Part shown: in pieces, positions 9,794-18,469 of the stretch
Layout: each line of letters begins with the position of its first letter
Position numbering within the stretch: position 1 is the first letter of the stretch
Assembly: GCA_027064095.1 (NCBI GenBank)
Contig: JAMOQI010000075.1
Coordinates: forward strand, 1 to 32,625
Source: Bacteroidales bacterium
GTDB taxonomy: Bacteria > Bacteroidota > Bacteroidia > Bacteroidales > UBA1556
Length of the DNA: 32,625 nucleotides
Reading direction: 5' to 3'
Notes under the pieces: model-generated
What the model was told of the DNA's origin: nothing
Database searches by the model: none
What the model saw: the letters and a program-made list of their open reading frames with translations, nothing else
Program-made: the position numbers and the translations under genes

Positions 9794-10687
9794 ATGGCTT
9801 TTTTAACAAAAGAGAAGCTTTTTAGTTTGAGCTGGTTTAAATCCTATTCATTTATCGTGTTAGGAACCTTTATTATGGCAATAGCATATGTTTTGTTTAT
9901 TAGTCCATATAAATTTGCTCCTGGCGGAGTGTATGGTATTGCAATAGTCCTACACCATTTATTAGGTTTACCAATTGGGTTAACAGGTATTTTCATGGAT
10001 ATCCCACTAACTATTCTTGGTATTTGGATTTTGGGTCCACGATTTGGAGCAAAAACAATTGTAGGAATGCTTCTGTTGTCTGGTTGGATTAGTTTAATAG
10101 AGTATTTGTATGGATATGAACCATTTGTAGTTGATCAACCACTGTTATCAGCCTTGTATGGAGGTGTCTTAATAGGTATAGGTTTGGGCCTTGTCTTTAA
10201 ATCTAAGGCTACTTCTGGAGGTTCGGATATTATTGCTATGATTTTGGCCAAATATATTCACCTTCCTCTTGGCCAGCTTATGATATATGTAGATTCTTCC
10301 ATAGTACTATTTTCATGGTTGGCTTTTAAAGACCCTATGATTCCTCTTATCTCCTGGGTTATTATTTTTATTACTGGTAAAGTAGTGGATATTATCATTG
10401 AAGGTGTTAATTATGATAAAACTTTAATTATTATTTCAAATCAGCATGAAGCAATTAGAGATAAGATTGTGAATGATTTGAAGCGTGGAGGTACTTTTGT
10501 AAAAGGTGAAGGAATGTATAATGGTTCAGATAAAACAATTATTTATACTGTTGTAAGCCGTCGTGAACTTACAATTTTGCAGTCTTTTATTCATAATGTA
10601 GATCCTGATGCCTTTCTTACCGTAATAAATGCTAATGAAGTGTTAGGAGATGGATTTAGGTCATTGAAAGATAAAGTAGAAAGCTAA
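9794..10687 (+). CDS. YitT-family membrane protein (DUF161 + DUF2179)
   Basis: A 297-aa protein with about five to six transmembrane helices (DUF161/YitT region, roughly residues 15-205) and a soluble C-terminal DUF2179 domain of about 80 residues (from TLIIISNQHEAIRDKI to the end). The conserved FAPGGVYGIAIVL and SKATSGGSDIIA stretches identify the family. The transported substrate or signal is unknown. The soluble domain has a ferredoxin-like fold in family structures and is thought to bind a ligand. The ATG at 9794 (MAFLTKEKLF) is preferred over a TTG at 9782, which would add only four residues. The gene ends 4 nt before yraN, so the two form an operon. Confidence 0.88.
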   Translation: MAFLTKEKLFSLSWFKSYSFIVLGTFIMAIAYVLFISPYKFAPGGVYGIAIVLHHLLGLPIGLTGIFMDIPLTILGIWILGPRFGAKTIVGMLLLSGWISLIEYLYGYEPFVVDQPLLSALYGGVLIGIGLGLVFKSKATSGGSDIIAMILAKYIHLPLGQLMIYVDSSIVLFSWLAFKDPMIPLISWVIIFITGKVVDIIIEGVNYDKTLIIISNQHEAIRDKIVNDLKRGGTFVKGEGMYNGSDKTIIYTVVSRRELTILQSFIHNVDPDAFLTVINANEVLGDGFRSLKDKVES

Positions 10688-10691
10688 TAGA

Positions 10692-11054
10692 ATGGGAATA
10701 GCAAAGGATATCGGTAATAAAGGCGAAAATATTGCCGCTAATTATCTCGTAGAAAAGTCATATAAGATTATAAAACGAAATTGGCACTTTGGAAAACTCG
10801 AAATTGATATTATTGCTATTGATAATAATAATACCCTTGTTTTTGTAGAAGTCAAAACCAGGTCATTTGATTATATAGTAGAACCGGAACTTTCGCTGAC
10901 TAAAAAGCAACAGCGATTTTTAATACGAGCAGCTAATGCTTTTATTGATATGTATTCTTACGATATGGAAGCACGCTTTGATTTGATATCTATTGTGATG
11001 CATCCTGAAGGTTATGAGCTTAACCATATTGATGAAGTATTTTTATTCTTGTAA
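10692..11054 (+). CDS. yraN: YraN-like UPF0102 family protein
   Basis: A 120-aa protein of the UPF0102 family with a restriction-endonuclease-like fold. The visible PD-(D/E)xK-type residues are E37 and D39 in KLEIDIIA and E53-V-K55 in FVEVKTRS, and the N-terminal GNKGENIAANYL helix is conserved. Family members are predicted nucleases or DNA-binding proteins, often linked by context to DNA processing or competence, but no activity is firmly established. It is the second gene of the operon with the YitT-type gene. No clear T-tract terminator is seen right after it; two imperfect stem-loops and the second REP-like repeat follow. Confidence 0.9.
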   Translation: MGIAKDIGNKGENIAANYLVEKSYKIIKRNWHFGKLEIDIIAIDNNNTLVFVEVKTRSFDYIVEPELSLTKKQQRFLIRAANAFIDMYSYDMEARFDLISIVMHPEGYELNHIDEVFLFL

Positions 11055-11083
11055 AAATAATTGTAATTTGATATCGTTTTAAC

Positions 11084-11150
11084 CCGCATTATTTATACAA
11101 AAGCAAAGCAAATTGTATGAATAAACAATGAATGGTGGCGTATAATGTGG
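11084..11150 (+). other. Nested imperfect inverted repeats after yraN
   Basis: TTATTTATACAA (11089-11100) pairs with TTGTATGAATAA (11113-11124) over 12 bp with one G-U pair and a 12-nt loop. CCGCATTAT (11084-11092) can also pair with ATAATGTGG (11142-11150) over 9 bp with one G-U pair, partly competing with the first stem. The 332-bp gap 11055-11386 holds this structure, the second REP-like repeat and a minus-strand terminator. It may be a 3' stabilising structure for the yraN mRNA or the remains of a small mobile element. Confidence 0.4.
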
Positions 11151-11218
11151 AACCAGATTTTAAAAAAACTCAAATTTGAATATTTTAAAAATACTTGAGG
11201 TTATTAGTTTAATTAATT

Positions 11219-11245
11219 GTCAGGATTATTTGTGAATAATCCGGG
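11219..11245 (+). repeat. REP-like hairpin repeat, copy 2
   Basis: Identical over 27 bp, and in the same orientation, to 1202-1228: GTCA, then a perfect 8-bp inverted repeat with TGTG loop, then GGG. Both copies lie in gene-free DNA downstream of a plus-strand gene. In both, the palindrome CAAATTTG occurs exactly 48 bp before the repeat, hinting that the original unit was longer. Confidence 0.75.
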
Positions 11246-11288
11246 TTAAGGTTGTGTTTTTTTAGAAAATAGTTCGTAGAATAAAATG

Positions 11289-11312
11289 AAAAAAGCGGCT
11301 ATTAAAGCCGCT
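11289..11312 (-). terminator. Intrinsic terminator of the SusCD-hydrolase operon
   Basis: Read on the minus strand, the 7-bp GC-rich stem AGCGGCT/AGCCGCT (11294-11300 with 11306-11312, 5-nt loop) is followed by a run of six T (11289-11294 as A on the plus strand). It lies about 75 nt after the stop of the amide hydrolase gene and closes the operon. Confidence 0.85.
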
Positions 11313-11386
11313 TCTTCACTTCCCAAACAATGCTCTGAATAAACAGAGTAAAATAAACACACAATAAATATTTTTTAAATACTTAC

Positions 11387-12631
11387 CTATGGCAGGTCTA
11401 TATTAAATTCTTTTTTAAACATTTGTTTTACCTCATCATTTAGTTGAGCATAATATGCTTCTATTTCTGATTTCTTCATGCCAGATTTTCTCCATTCGTC
11501 CATCTTAGCATTGGTTTGTTCAAATATTTTATCTTCGTAAGGTTTTATTTTTTGTCGAATACCTGAATTATCTTTATTGGATAAAGCATTTATATTAATA
11601 TAATATTTACTTGCATATTTCCCCCATTTAATAGGAAATAATTCACCTTTTAGTTTTAATGCAGCGTAGCAAACAGGAGAGTCTTTAAGTTCATCATTTC
11701 TTTTTAAAACTTCAGGAAAACTGTTTTTTCCTTTAATCCATGTAGGCACAACTATGGAAGTTAATGGAAACCCTACCACTGACCAAAGAGTACTATATTC
11801 AGGATTTTCACCTTTCTTTACTCCTTGGATAACGCATGCAGAAGCACTACTTCTTCTAGGAATAAAGTCATGAAAAAAAGTGTAAGTAGGAATATTTTGA
11901 GCTATTTCCGAATATTCTTTATATAAATCTACATTCATTAAAGAGTGTTTAAGACCTTTAGTGACATCTTCTATAATAAACCTTGCATCAAAAGTATTGG
12001 TTGCTGATGCATTATAGAATAATTCATTTACAGTATTATATCTGATATAACCACTACTTTCTTTGCCGTATCTACCTGTAAATGAATAGTTAGCTCTTAA
12101 TACATAACCAAAAGGAGCTACTTTTGGATCATTAGCATCAAACTTTACATAGCCTTTATTATTCATCTCGTACATAGCAGCTCCACCTTGAGCGTCGATA
12201 ACACCAAAATTAGCTTCAAGACCGGTTGGCTTAGGAAAATCATCCATCATTTTCTCAAAATCGGCTAGAGTAGCACAATTCGCAAGTGCTTTTTTTATTA
12301 ATTTTCCTTCTAGTCCGGTTAGTTTATTTGTATCTCCAAAGTTTAAGTTGTATGATGCTGAATTCATTATTGCAAATCCCTCACTATTTTGGCCTATCCA
12401 GACGCTACTACCTTTTATATCCCCTGAATTTACTAGCCCCATATATTCATATTTTCCATCATCAAAGTAAGCTATTTTGTTGTGTATAGACCAAGTGTCT
12501 CTGTTTTTCCAAAGCAATGGCCGGCCATCTTTAGTATATTTTCCTGAAACAACAGCAACAGTACATGCTTCTGAAAGTAAATGAAAAGAGAATGTAAATA
12601 TTAGTAGTAATATTAGATATTTGAATTTCAT
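11387..12631 (-). CDS. Secreted Ntn-type amide hydrolase (C45/choloylglycine hydrolase-like)
   Basis: A 414-aa exported protein. A hydrophobic signal sequence of about 22 residues ends in LLSEA, directly followed by C23-T-V-A-V and then DGRPLLWKNRD. This is the pattern of Cys-nucleophile Ntn hydrolases related to choloylglycine hydrolase, penicillin V acylase and C45 acyltransferases, in which the Cys must become the N-terminal residue; here signal peptidase cleavage could expose it. The downstream WIGQNSEGFAIMNSASYNL and ANFGVIDAQGGAAMYE segments fit the fold. Such enzymes cleave linear, non-peptide amide bonds of acylated amines or amino acids, but the substrate is unknown. A lipoprotein reading is less likely because the residues before Cys (S-E-A) are a poor lipobox. 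It is the last gene of the SusCD operon, 24 nt after susD. Confidence 0.8.
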   Translation of the reverse strand: MKFKYLILLLIFTFSFHLLSEACTVAVVSGKYTKDGRPLLWKNRDTWSIHNKIAYFDDGKYEYMGLVNSGDIKGSSVWIGQNSEGFAIMNSASYNLNFGDTNKLTGLEGKLIKKALANCATLADFEKMMDDFPKPTGLEANFGVIDAQGGAAMYEMNNKGYVKFDANDPKVAPFGYVLRANYSFTGRYGKESSGYIRYNTVNELFYNASATNTFDARFIIEDVTKGLKHSLMNVDLYKEYSEIAQNIPTYTFFHDFIPRRSSASACVIQGVKKGENPEYSTLWSVVGFPLTSIVVPTWIKGKNSFPEVLKRNDELKDSPVCYAALKLKGELFPIKWGKYASKYYININALSNKDNSGIRQKIKPYEDKIFEQTNAKMDEWRKSGMKKSEIEAYYAQLNDEVKQMFKKEFNIDLP

Positions 12632-12655
12632 AATTGATTCTTTTGGTCGTTTATA

Positions 12656-14140
12656 TTATAGCCACCCGCCATTAGAAGTGTTAATTCCATCAGCGTTGTT
12701 TTCACCGCCAAATGTATATATTGGTAATCCAATAACATTTAGTTCTTTAGCAGGAATTGGAAAATGTAACATTGTTCCTTTTTGTAACATATCTCTACGT
12801 CGCATATCGTAATAATTAATACCAAAACCAGCTACAAAAAATTCTATATCTCTTTCATAGAATATTGCGTCTAGTACTTGCTGTTTTGTTGCTGAAGCTG
12901 ATAATGGAGGTAAGTTACCTCTACTGATTCTTGAACTTGTATTCAATATGTTTATAGCCATTGGGAGTTGATTTAAATGTGCGTAAGCTTCTGCTTTTAA
13001 TAAATCAATTTCGTTTTTATACATTTCTGGGAAATAGTCTGCTGTAGAAAAGCTATAATTTATTCTTTTATATAAGTAGAATGAGTAATGATAATATCCT
13101 CTTTCAGGTTTAAAAGGACAAATATTATCATGAGCAAAATCAGTTCCTAATCTAGCATCTATAGATGTTGCTATTCCTGGGTCTGCACCACTAGTAAGTC
13201 GTTTGGTATAAGAACTGTCCATTAAATTTATTATTCTAGCATCAACTCTCACCCAGTCGTCACGTTCATAAGAATAATGATATACCCAGTTTTTCCAGTT
13301 TACATTATCCAAAAAGACTTCAAAATCGGATGTGATTCCTAGATTAGCATTGTCTATAACAGCTTGCCAATTTATAGCATCATTTTGTGTAGCATTTCTG
13401 GAGTTGTAAACAAGAAAACGAGCAATATAAGAATGTGCTAATTGCGAAATTTCATTATTAGTATAATCTTTTCCATTAATCCAATCACTTGGGATAATAA
13501 AATTATTTGCATCTGCTATAGCAATACATTTTTCTAATGATGAAATTGCTGCAGCAGTTACATCAGAATAATTACTAATAGGTACATCAGAAGGGTTTTC
13601 AGTATCGTAATTAAGTATATAAGCCTTATCATAATTAAGACCAATATATCCTAATGATAAACCATGAATGAAGTAACTCATTGCCTCTACCATTTTTGTG
13701 TCTTCTCCATTTTCTCCAATCACCATTCCTTCATCAAGAACTTTAAGAATATCATTAGCAGTATTTATATCTGCATATAATTTAGTCCAATAATGTTCAA
13801 AAATATAAGCATATCTATAACTTTCTGAATTATCAAATGTTTGTCGAGGTTCAGAAGATAGGTCAAACATTCCTGAATTTAACCACGAACTAGTTCCTTG
13901 ATCGGCCATTGTCATCATTGACATTGCTGGCGACCATGAGTGTGTTTGTGCGCCAATATACCAATTGTAAAATAAGCTTGATGCCACGCCATAAACAGAA
14001 GCCGGGTCTGAGTAGACATCTTCAATGCTAGGGTCACTGTCGTTTTCAATTTGTAATTTTTTTGTACAACTAGCCAAAAGTATTAAGGCTAGAGCAAATA
14101 TATATATTCCTTTATATTTCATAATACTGTATTTTTTCAT
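12656..14140 (-). CDS. SusD-like nutrient-binding outer-membrane lipoprotein
   Basis: A RagB/SusD-family surface lipoprotein of 494 aa. The signal peptide ends in lipobox LLAS-C25. The N-terminal SusD-like TPR region includes WTKLYADINTANDILK, and the C-terminal RagB/SusD region holds KAEAYAHLNQLPMAINILNTSSR and AIFYERDIEFFVAGFGINYYDMRRR, both typical. It forms the lid of the SusC transporter and captures the ligand. The ATG at 14140 lies 2 nt after the susC stop. A second ATG at 14122 gives a more usual 18-residue signal peptide and may be the true start. No glycan-active enzyme is encoded in the operon, so a peptide or amide-containing ligand is more likely than a polysaccharide (inference from neighbours). 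Confidence 0.93.
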   Translation of the reverse strand: MKKYSIMKYKGIYIFALALILLASCTKKLQIENDSDPSIEDVYSDPASVYGVASSLFYNWYIGAQTHSWSPAMSMMTMADQGTSSWLNSGMFDLSSEPRQTFDNSESYRYAYIFEHYWTKLYADINTANDILKVLDEGMVIGENGEDTKMVEAMSYFIHGLSLGYIGLNYDKAYILNYDTENPSDVPISNYSDVTAAAISSLEKCIAIADANNFIIPSDWINGKDYTNNEISQLAHSYIARFLVYNSRNATQNDAINWQAVIDNANLGITSDFEVFLDNVNWKNWVYHYSYERDDWVRVDARIINLMDSSYTKRLTSGADPGIATSIDARLGTDFAHDNICPFKPERGYYHYSFYLYKRINYSFSTADYFPEMYKNEIDLLKAEAYAHLNQLPMAINILNTSSRISRGNLPPLSASATKQQVLDAIFYERDIEFFVAGFGINYYDMRRRDMLQKGTMLHFPIPAKELNVIGLPIYTFGGENNADGINTSNGGWL

Positions 14141-14142
14141 GA

Positions 14143-17100
14143 TTAAAATCTAAATTCTAGTGAAGCTGAAAATGTTCTAAAATTTGGATATCCAAAGTTA
14201 TCAAAAGCAAAAGTTGTTAAGTCTCCTGATGAAGCAACTTCAGGATCATATCCACTATACTTCGTAAATGTAAGGAAGTTTCTACCTACTAAACCAAATT
14301 TAACAGATTTAAAAAATCCTTTCCATAATTTTGGTTTTAGAGTATAAAATAACGACATTTCTCTTAATTTCAGGAATGTACCATCTTCTACAAAATATGA
14401 ATTTATTGACTGTTGGTAGAAATTGCTGTAATAAGCTGTGGATTTCTTTTCGCTTTCTGCCTTGCCAAATTGGTCAAATTCAATAGCTCTACTATCACGG
14501 AAAGTATACTGATGAGTGTAATTATAAACATCGCCACCTTGTTTCCAATCTAATAACATATAGAACTGGAAGTTTTTATAATTATAAGTAGTCATTAAAC
14601 TCATATGGAAATCTGGGTTCCCATCACCGATGGCTATTTTGTCAGGGTTGCCATCATTATCAGCATCATATGGAATTGCAGCTTCAGACTTAGTTCCTTG
14701 AGTTCCTTTGGCTATTACATATCCATCGCTATTTACTTCGTAATCATCTATAGTTTTTCCTGCGGGCAATTGGTTTGCCATTTGGTCTAGAGATTTTACC
14801 CAATCATAGCCATATATTATACCGAATGGTTCACCCGGATTAATATAATATGCACTATGAGGACCGGTATAATATGATGGTATTGTTAGGCTAACCATTT
14901 TTTGACTGATCTTATCGAAGTTAAGTTGGAAATGTAAATTTTGATCTTTTGTTTTAATGGCATTATAACCAAGAGACATTTCTAAAACATTAGATTTCAT
15001 ATCTCCAACATTTCTCCATTGATAAGGATAGCCAAGATGTGATGCCAATGGTACCTTAGCAAAAGCACCAATAGTATTTGTAATTGAATAGCTAACGGTG
15101 AAGTTAAATTTCTTGAAGAAATATGCATCCATTGCTAATTCCAATTCACGAGCTTCTGATGGTTTAAGGTTTTTATTTCCCAATTGGTCGCGGTACAATT
15201 GACCATTGTTGAAATAGTATGTTTCATATTGCCATGAATAACCTGGTCGTAATCCTGAAGTACCATAAGCAGCTCTTAATTTTAACTCATCAACATTTGG
15301 TATTTCTAGGTCTTCTGTTATGCGATATGCTCCAGCAACACGAAAATAGCTTTGCCATCTTTCGTTAGCACCAAATAAGGATGAACCATCACGACGTACA
15401 AGACCGGAGAATAGATATTTACCTTTATAATCTACATCTACAATGCCAAATAAGTCAATTGCTCTTATTGCACCATTATATGAATTTAAAGTTGATTTTG
15501 TAGGGTCTGTATTGTCAAGTTGAGGAATGTTTGGCACTATAAAGTCTCTACCGGTAACGCTAAAGTCTTTATAATTTTCGTCCTCATACATATAACTTAA
15601 TTTACTTTTTATTAACCAATCTCCAAATACTTTATTTATATTTAAGGTTGTTTGAAATACTTGATTGTTTGCTGTGTATTCCTCTTTATAAAGAGAGCCT
15701 CCAATATTTTGGTTTCCTCCGTATAAATAACCTTTAGGAGTGTATGTATTATAATATTTGTTGAAATTTTCGTAGCTATATTTAGCTTTTATATTTAACC
15801 AATCAAAGATAATAACCTTGGCATTTACATTTGTCATAAATGTATTTTTGCGAGTATCGCGTTGACGATAATGAAGTGGATAAAGAGGGTTTTCATTAAT
15901 ACTCCATGGATCAGGTATTATTTTATATGGTGAACCATCAGTATTAGTTTGGTTCAAGTCAACATCAGGATTTAAAAATAGCAAATCGTAGAAGCTGCTA
16001 TTAGAACCTGGTTTATCAGAGTAAGATGAAATGTATAAATTTGATGTTGATAAACTAATTCTTTTTCCAATCCTTGTATCAGCATTAAATCTTAAGTTTC
16101 TTCGAGTATATCCTTCTGTATTAAAAATAATACCTTCATTATGGTGGTTTTCAAAAGACAAAAACAGATTAGATGCTTTTGTTTTATTTGCTATACCAAT
16201 ATAATTGGTATAAAAGTTTCCACTTTTATAAAAGTCCTTTTGATGATTTCTAAGCACAGCATATTCTTGGTCTGCATATCCGGAATTTGTGAGAGAACGG
16301 CTACCACTTACCACATTACCATCAGCATCATAAACGACACCTGCATAACGTGTATAAGGATATTCAATACCATTATTAGAGTCTAATTGGTATGGATGGT
16401 GTGTTGCTAAATCAATATATTTTGACAAAGTCGAATTACCAATTTCATTTCTTACAACTACTTCGTAAGAGTCTTTCATTCCTCTACCTCTCTTGGTGTT
16501 AATTACTATTACACCGGCAGCAGCTCTTGAACCATAAAGTGCTGATGCAGCAGCACCTTTAACAACTTCCATACTTTCAATATCGTCTGAATTCATATCA
16601 GCTAAAGATGTTTGAACCATTATTCCATCGACAATAATCAATGGATTATTATTCCCAAGCATTGATGTTGCTCCTCTCAAGCGAATAGATGCACCTACAC
16701 CTGGTTGGCCACTAGTTTGTGTAACAACTACACCGGGAATTTTTCCTTGCAAAATACTAGCTGATGATGTTGCCGGTACTTTTTTTAAGTCTGCAGCATC
16801 AAGATGTTCTACTGTAATAGTAAGTTTCTCTTTAGTTGTTTTTCCTGCAACACCTGATACAATAACCGCCTTTAATTCCTGTGCTGATGGCTCTAAACTA
16901 ATGTTTAATTTTGATTTACCTTTAATGTCAACCTCTTTTGGGTTGAATCCAAGGTATTGAACAATTAAAACATTAACCCCTTCGGGGACGGTGATAGTAA
17001 AATTTCCATTTACATCAGTTATAGCATGAATGCTAGTATTTCCTTTGGCAACAATTGTTGCTCCTGGAAGTGCCTCTCCTTTATTGTCGTACACTACTCC

Positions 17101-17472
17101 TGTTATAACTCTATCTTTATTTTCTTCTATCTGTGGTGTAACATTAGAGTTTACATCATTGTTATAGGAATCTTCTTTTACAATAACGTAATAATCTGTT
17201 CTAAGCTTTTTGTATTTAACTCCTTTGCCTTTTGTAAGTTTGTTCAGGGCAGCATCAATGTTTTTTTCTTTTAATATCTTAGCTTTCTCTGAGTCTGAAA
17301 TTACAATATAAGCATCGGCATCATACGTAACCGAAACATCGAATTTCTTTTCTAATTTTTTTACAATGTTCTCAAACTGAACTTTACTTCCTTGACTTAT
17401 GTAAGATGGGCTTTTCGCTTGACTAAGTCCATAACTTATAAGAAGTGTAAGTAGTAGTATTAATTTTCTCAT
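14143..17472 (-). CDS. SusC/RagA-like TonB-dependent transporter with STN domain
   Basis: An outer-membrane TonB-dependent transporter of 1109 aa. In order: signal peptide (about 1-19), STN secretin/TonB short N-terminal domain (about 30-98), carboxypeptidase-D regulatory-like beta domain (about 122-200, VITGVVYDNKGEALPGATIVAKG), plug (about 213-330, SASILQGKIPGVVV, IRLRG, VVKGAAASALYGSRAAAGVIVINTK) and a 22-strand-type barrel ending in aromatic LEFRF. The STN domain is the part that contacts a FecR-type anti-sigma factor, which is encoded immediately upstream (25-nt gap), so ligand binding should feed back on transcription. susD follows after 2 nt. The substrate is unknown; the C10 protease and amide hydrolase in the operon suggest peptides or acylated amino compounds. 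Confidence 0.95.
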   Translation of the reverse strand: MRKLILLLTLLISYGLSQAKSPSYISQGSKVQFENIVKKLEKKFDVSVTYDADAYIVISDSEKAKILKEKNIDAALNKLTKGKGVKYKKLRTDYYVIVKEDSYNNDVNSNVTPQIEENKDRVITGVVYDNKGEALPGATIVAKGNTSIHAITDVNGNFTITVPEGVNVLIVQYLGFNPKEVDIKGKSKLNISLEPSAQELKAVIVSGVAGKTTKEKLTITVEHLDAADLKKVPATSSASILQGKIPGVVVTQTSGQPGVGASIRLRGATSMLGNNNPLIIVDGIMVQTSLADMNSDDIESMEVVKGAAASALYGSRAAAGVIVINTKRGRGMKDSYEVVVRNEIGNSTLSKYIDLATHHPYQLDSNNGIEYPYTRYAGVVYDADGNVVSGSRSLTNSGYADQEYAVLRNHQKDFYKSGNFYTNYIGIANKTKASNLFLSFENHHNEGIIFNTEGYTRRNLRFNADTRIGKRISLSTSNLYISSYSDKPGSNSSFYDLLFLNPDVDLNQTNTDGSPYKIIPDPWSINENPLYPLHYRQRDTRKNTFMTNVNAKVIIFDWLNIKAKYSYENFNKYYNTYTPKGYLYGGNQNIGGSLYKEEYTANNQVFQTTLNINKVFGDWLIKSKLSYMYEDENYKDFSVTGRDFIVPNIPQLDNTDPTKSTLNSYNGAIRAIDLFGIVDVDYKGKYLFSGLVRRDGSSLFGANERWQSYFRVAGAYRITEDLEIPNVDELKLRAAYGTSGLRPGYSWQYETYYFNNGQLYRDQLGNKNLKPSEARELELAMDAYFFKKFNFTVSYSITNTIGAFAKVPLASHLGYPYQWRNVGDMKSNVLEMSLGYNAIKTKDQNLHFQLNFDKISQKMVSLTIPSYYTGPHSAYYINPGEPFGIIYGYDWVKSLDQMANQLPAGKTIDDYEVNSDGYVIAKGTQGTKSEAAIPYDADNDGNPDKIAIGDGNPDFHMSLMTTYNYKNFQFYMLLDWKQGGDVYNYTHQYTFRDSRAIEFDQFGKAESEKKSTAYYSNFYQQSINSYFVEDGTFLKLREMSLFYTLKPKLWKGFFKSVKFGLVGRNFLTFTKYSGYDPEVASSGDLTTFAFDNFGYPNFRTFSASLEFRF

Positions 17473-17497
17473 AAATTGTTGTTTTATATAAATTAAA

Positions 17498-18451
17498 TTA
17501 TTCTATAATTATTGAATCATTTCTATGAATTATATTTCTGTCCAATACATTGGATAAGCCTTTGAGAATCAAATCTAAATCATCAGAAGGTGCAGAGCCT
17601 CCTATTCTTTTTTCTCCAATTTCTTTATCCTTAATAATTACTGTTTTATTAAATTGAATTCTAAATACTTCTGCAATATCGTTAATTGTAAATTTGTCAA
17701 ATTTTATTTTATCTTCAAGCCACATATTATAAATGCTAGGATTGACATTTTTAATTTTTGGGGAGGCTCCACCCTTATGATAACTTACCATATTACCGGG
17801 AGATAATATGATGTTGTTATATTCATTTTTATCAAAATTGTTTAATAGAATTTTACCCTCTGCAAGTACTACATCGGTTTCTAATTCGTTGCAGTTAACA
17901 TCGAACTTAGTTCCCAATACTGTGATGTCATAGTCGCTTGTTTTTACAATAAATTTTTTACCGTCATTTTTTGCTATTTCAAAGAATCCTTCACCCTTAA
18001 GCAAATGTATTTTTCTGTTGAAAGTCAAAATTCTTGAATCAGAGTATTCTATGGTAGTTCCTTTTTTTAAATGGATAATAGAACCGTCAGGAAGAGTATA
18101 TGTTTTTACTCTTTCATTGTTAGCAGTTAATATTTTTGTTCTATTTAAATCAGTGGCAATTCCGCCAAAAATTAAAATTGCTCCAATTATAATAGCGGCA
18201 TATTTCAGAATTCCTCTTAGCTTATTTCTAACTTCAGATTTGTTAATTTGTTTCTCAATTAACATAAATATTTTATCTTTGTTATAAGTGTTTTTAGATG
18301 TTGAGATAGAGTTCCATACTTTCTTAGATGCTGAATATTCTTTTGAAAATTCAACGTCTTTAGCTAATAATTGTTCCACTAATTTGTTTTCTTCTAAATT
18401 AGTTTCCTTAGCTAAATGTTTTGCTATTAATTCCCAATTATACTCTTTCAT
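17498..18451 (-). CDS. FecR-family anti-sigma factor
   Basis: A 317-aa single-pass inner-membrane protein. An N-terminal cytoplasmic helical region (1-75) is followed by one transmembrane helix (about 81-100), the periplasmic FecR domain (about 112-210, with TLPDGSIIHLKKGT and LKGEGFFEIAKN) and a C-terminal DUF4974 region (about 245-317). It should bind an ECF sigma factor in the cytoplasm and the STN domain of the SusC transporter in the periplasm. The usual order is sigma gene, fecR, susC, susD. Here the position before fecR is taken by the C10 protease gene (18-nt gap), and no sigma factor gene is present in the window. Its partner must be encoded elsewhere or be shared with another system. 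Confidence 0.92.
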   Translation of the reverse strand: MKEYNWELIAKHLAKETNLEENKLVEQLLAKDVEFSKEYSASKKVWNSISTSKNTYNKDKIFMLIEKQINKSEVRNKLRGILKYAAIIIGAILIFGGIATDLNRTKILTANNERVKTYTLPDGSIIHLKKGTTIEYSDSRILTFNRKIHLLKGEGFFEIAKNDGKKFIVKTSDYDITVLGTKFDVNCNELETDVVLAEGKILLNNFDKNEYNNIILSPGNMVSYHKGGASPKIKNVNPSIYNMWLEDKIKFDKFTINDIAEVFRIQFNKTVIIKDKEIGEKRIGGSAPSDDLDLILKGLSNVLDRNIIHRNDSIIIE

Positions 18452-18469
18452 TTGGTTTAAGTTATTTAT

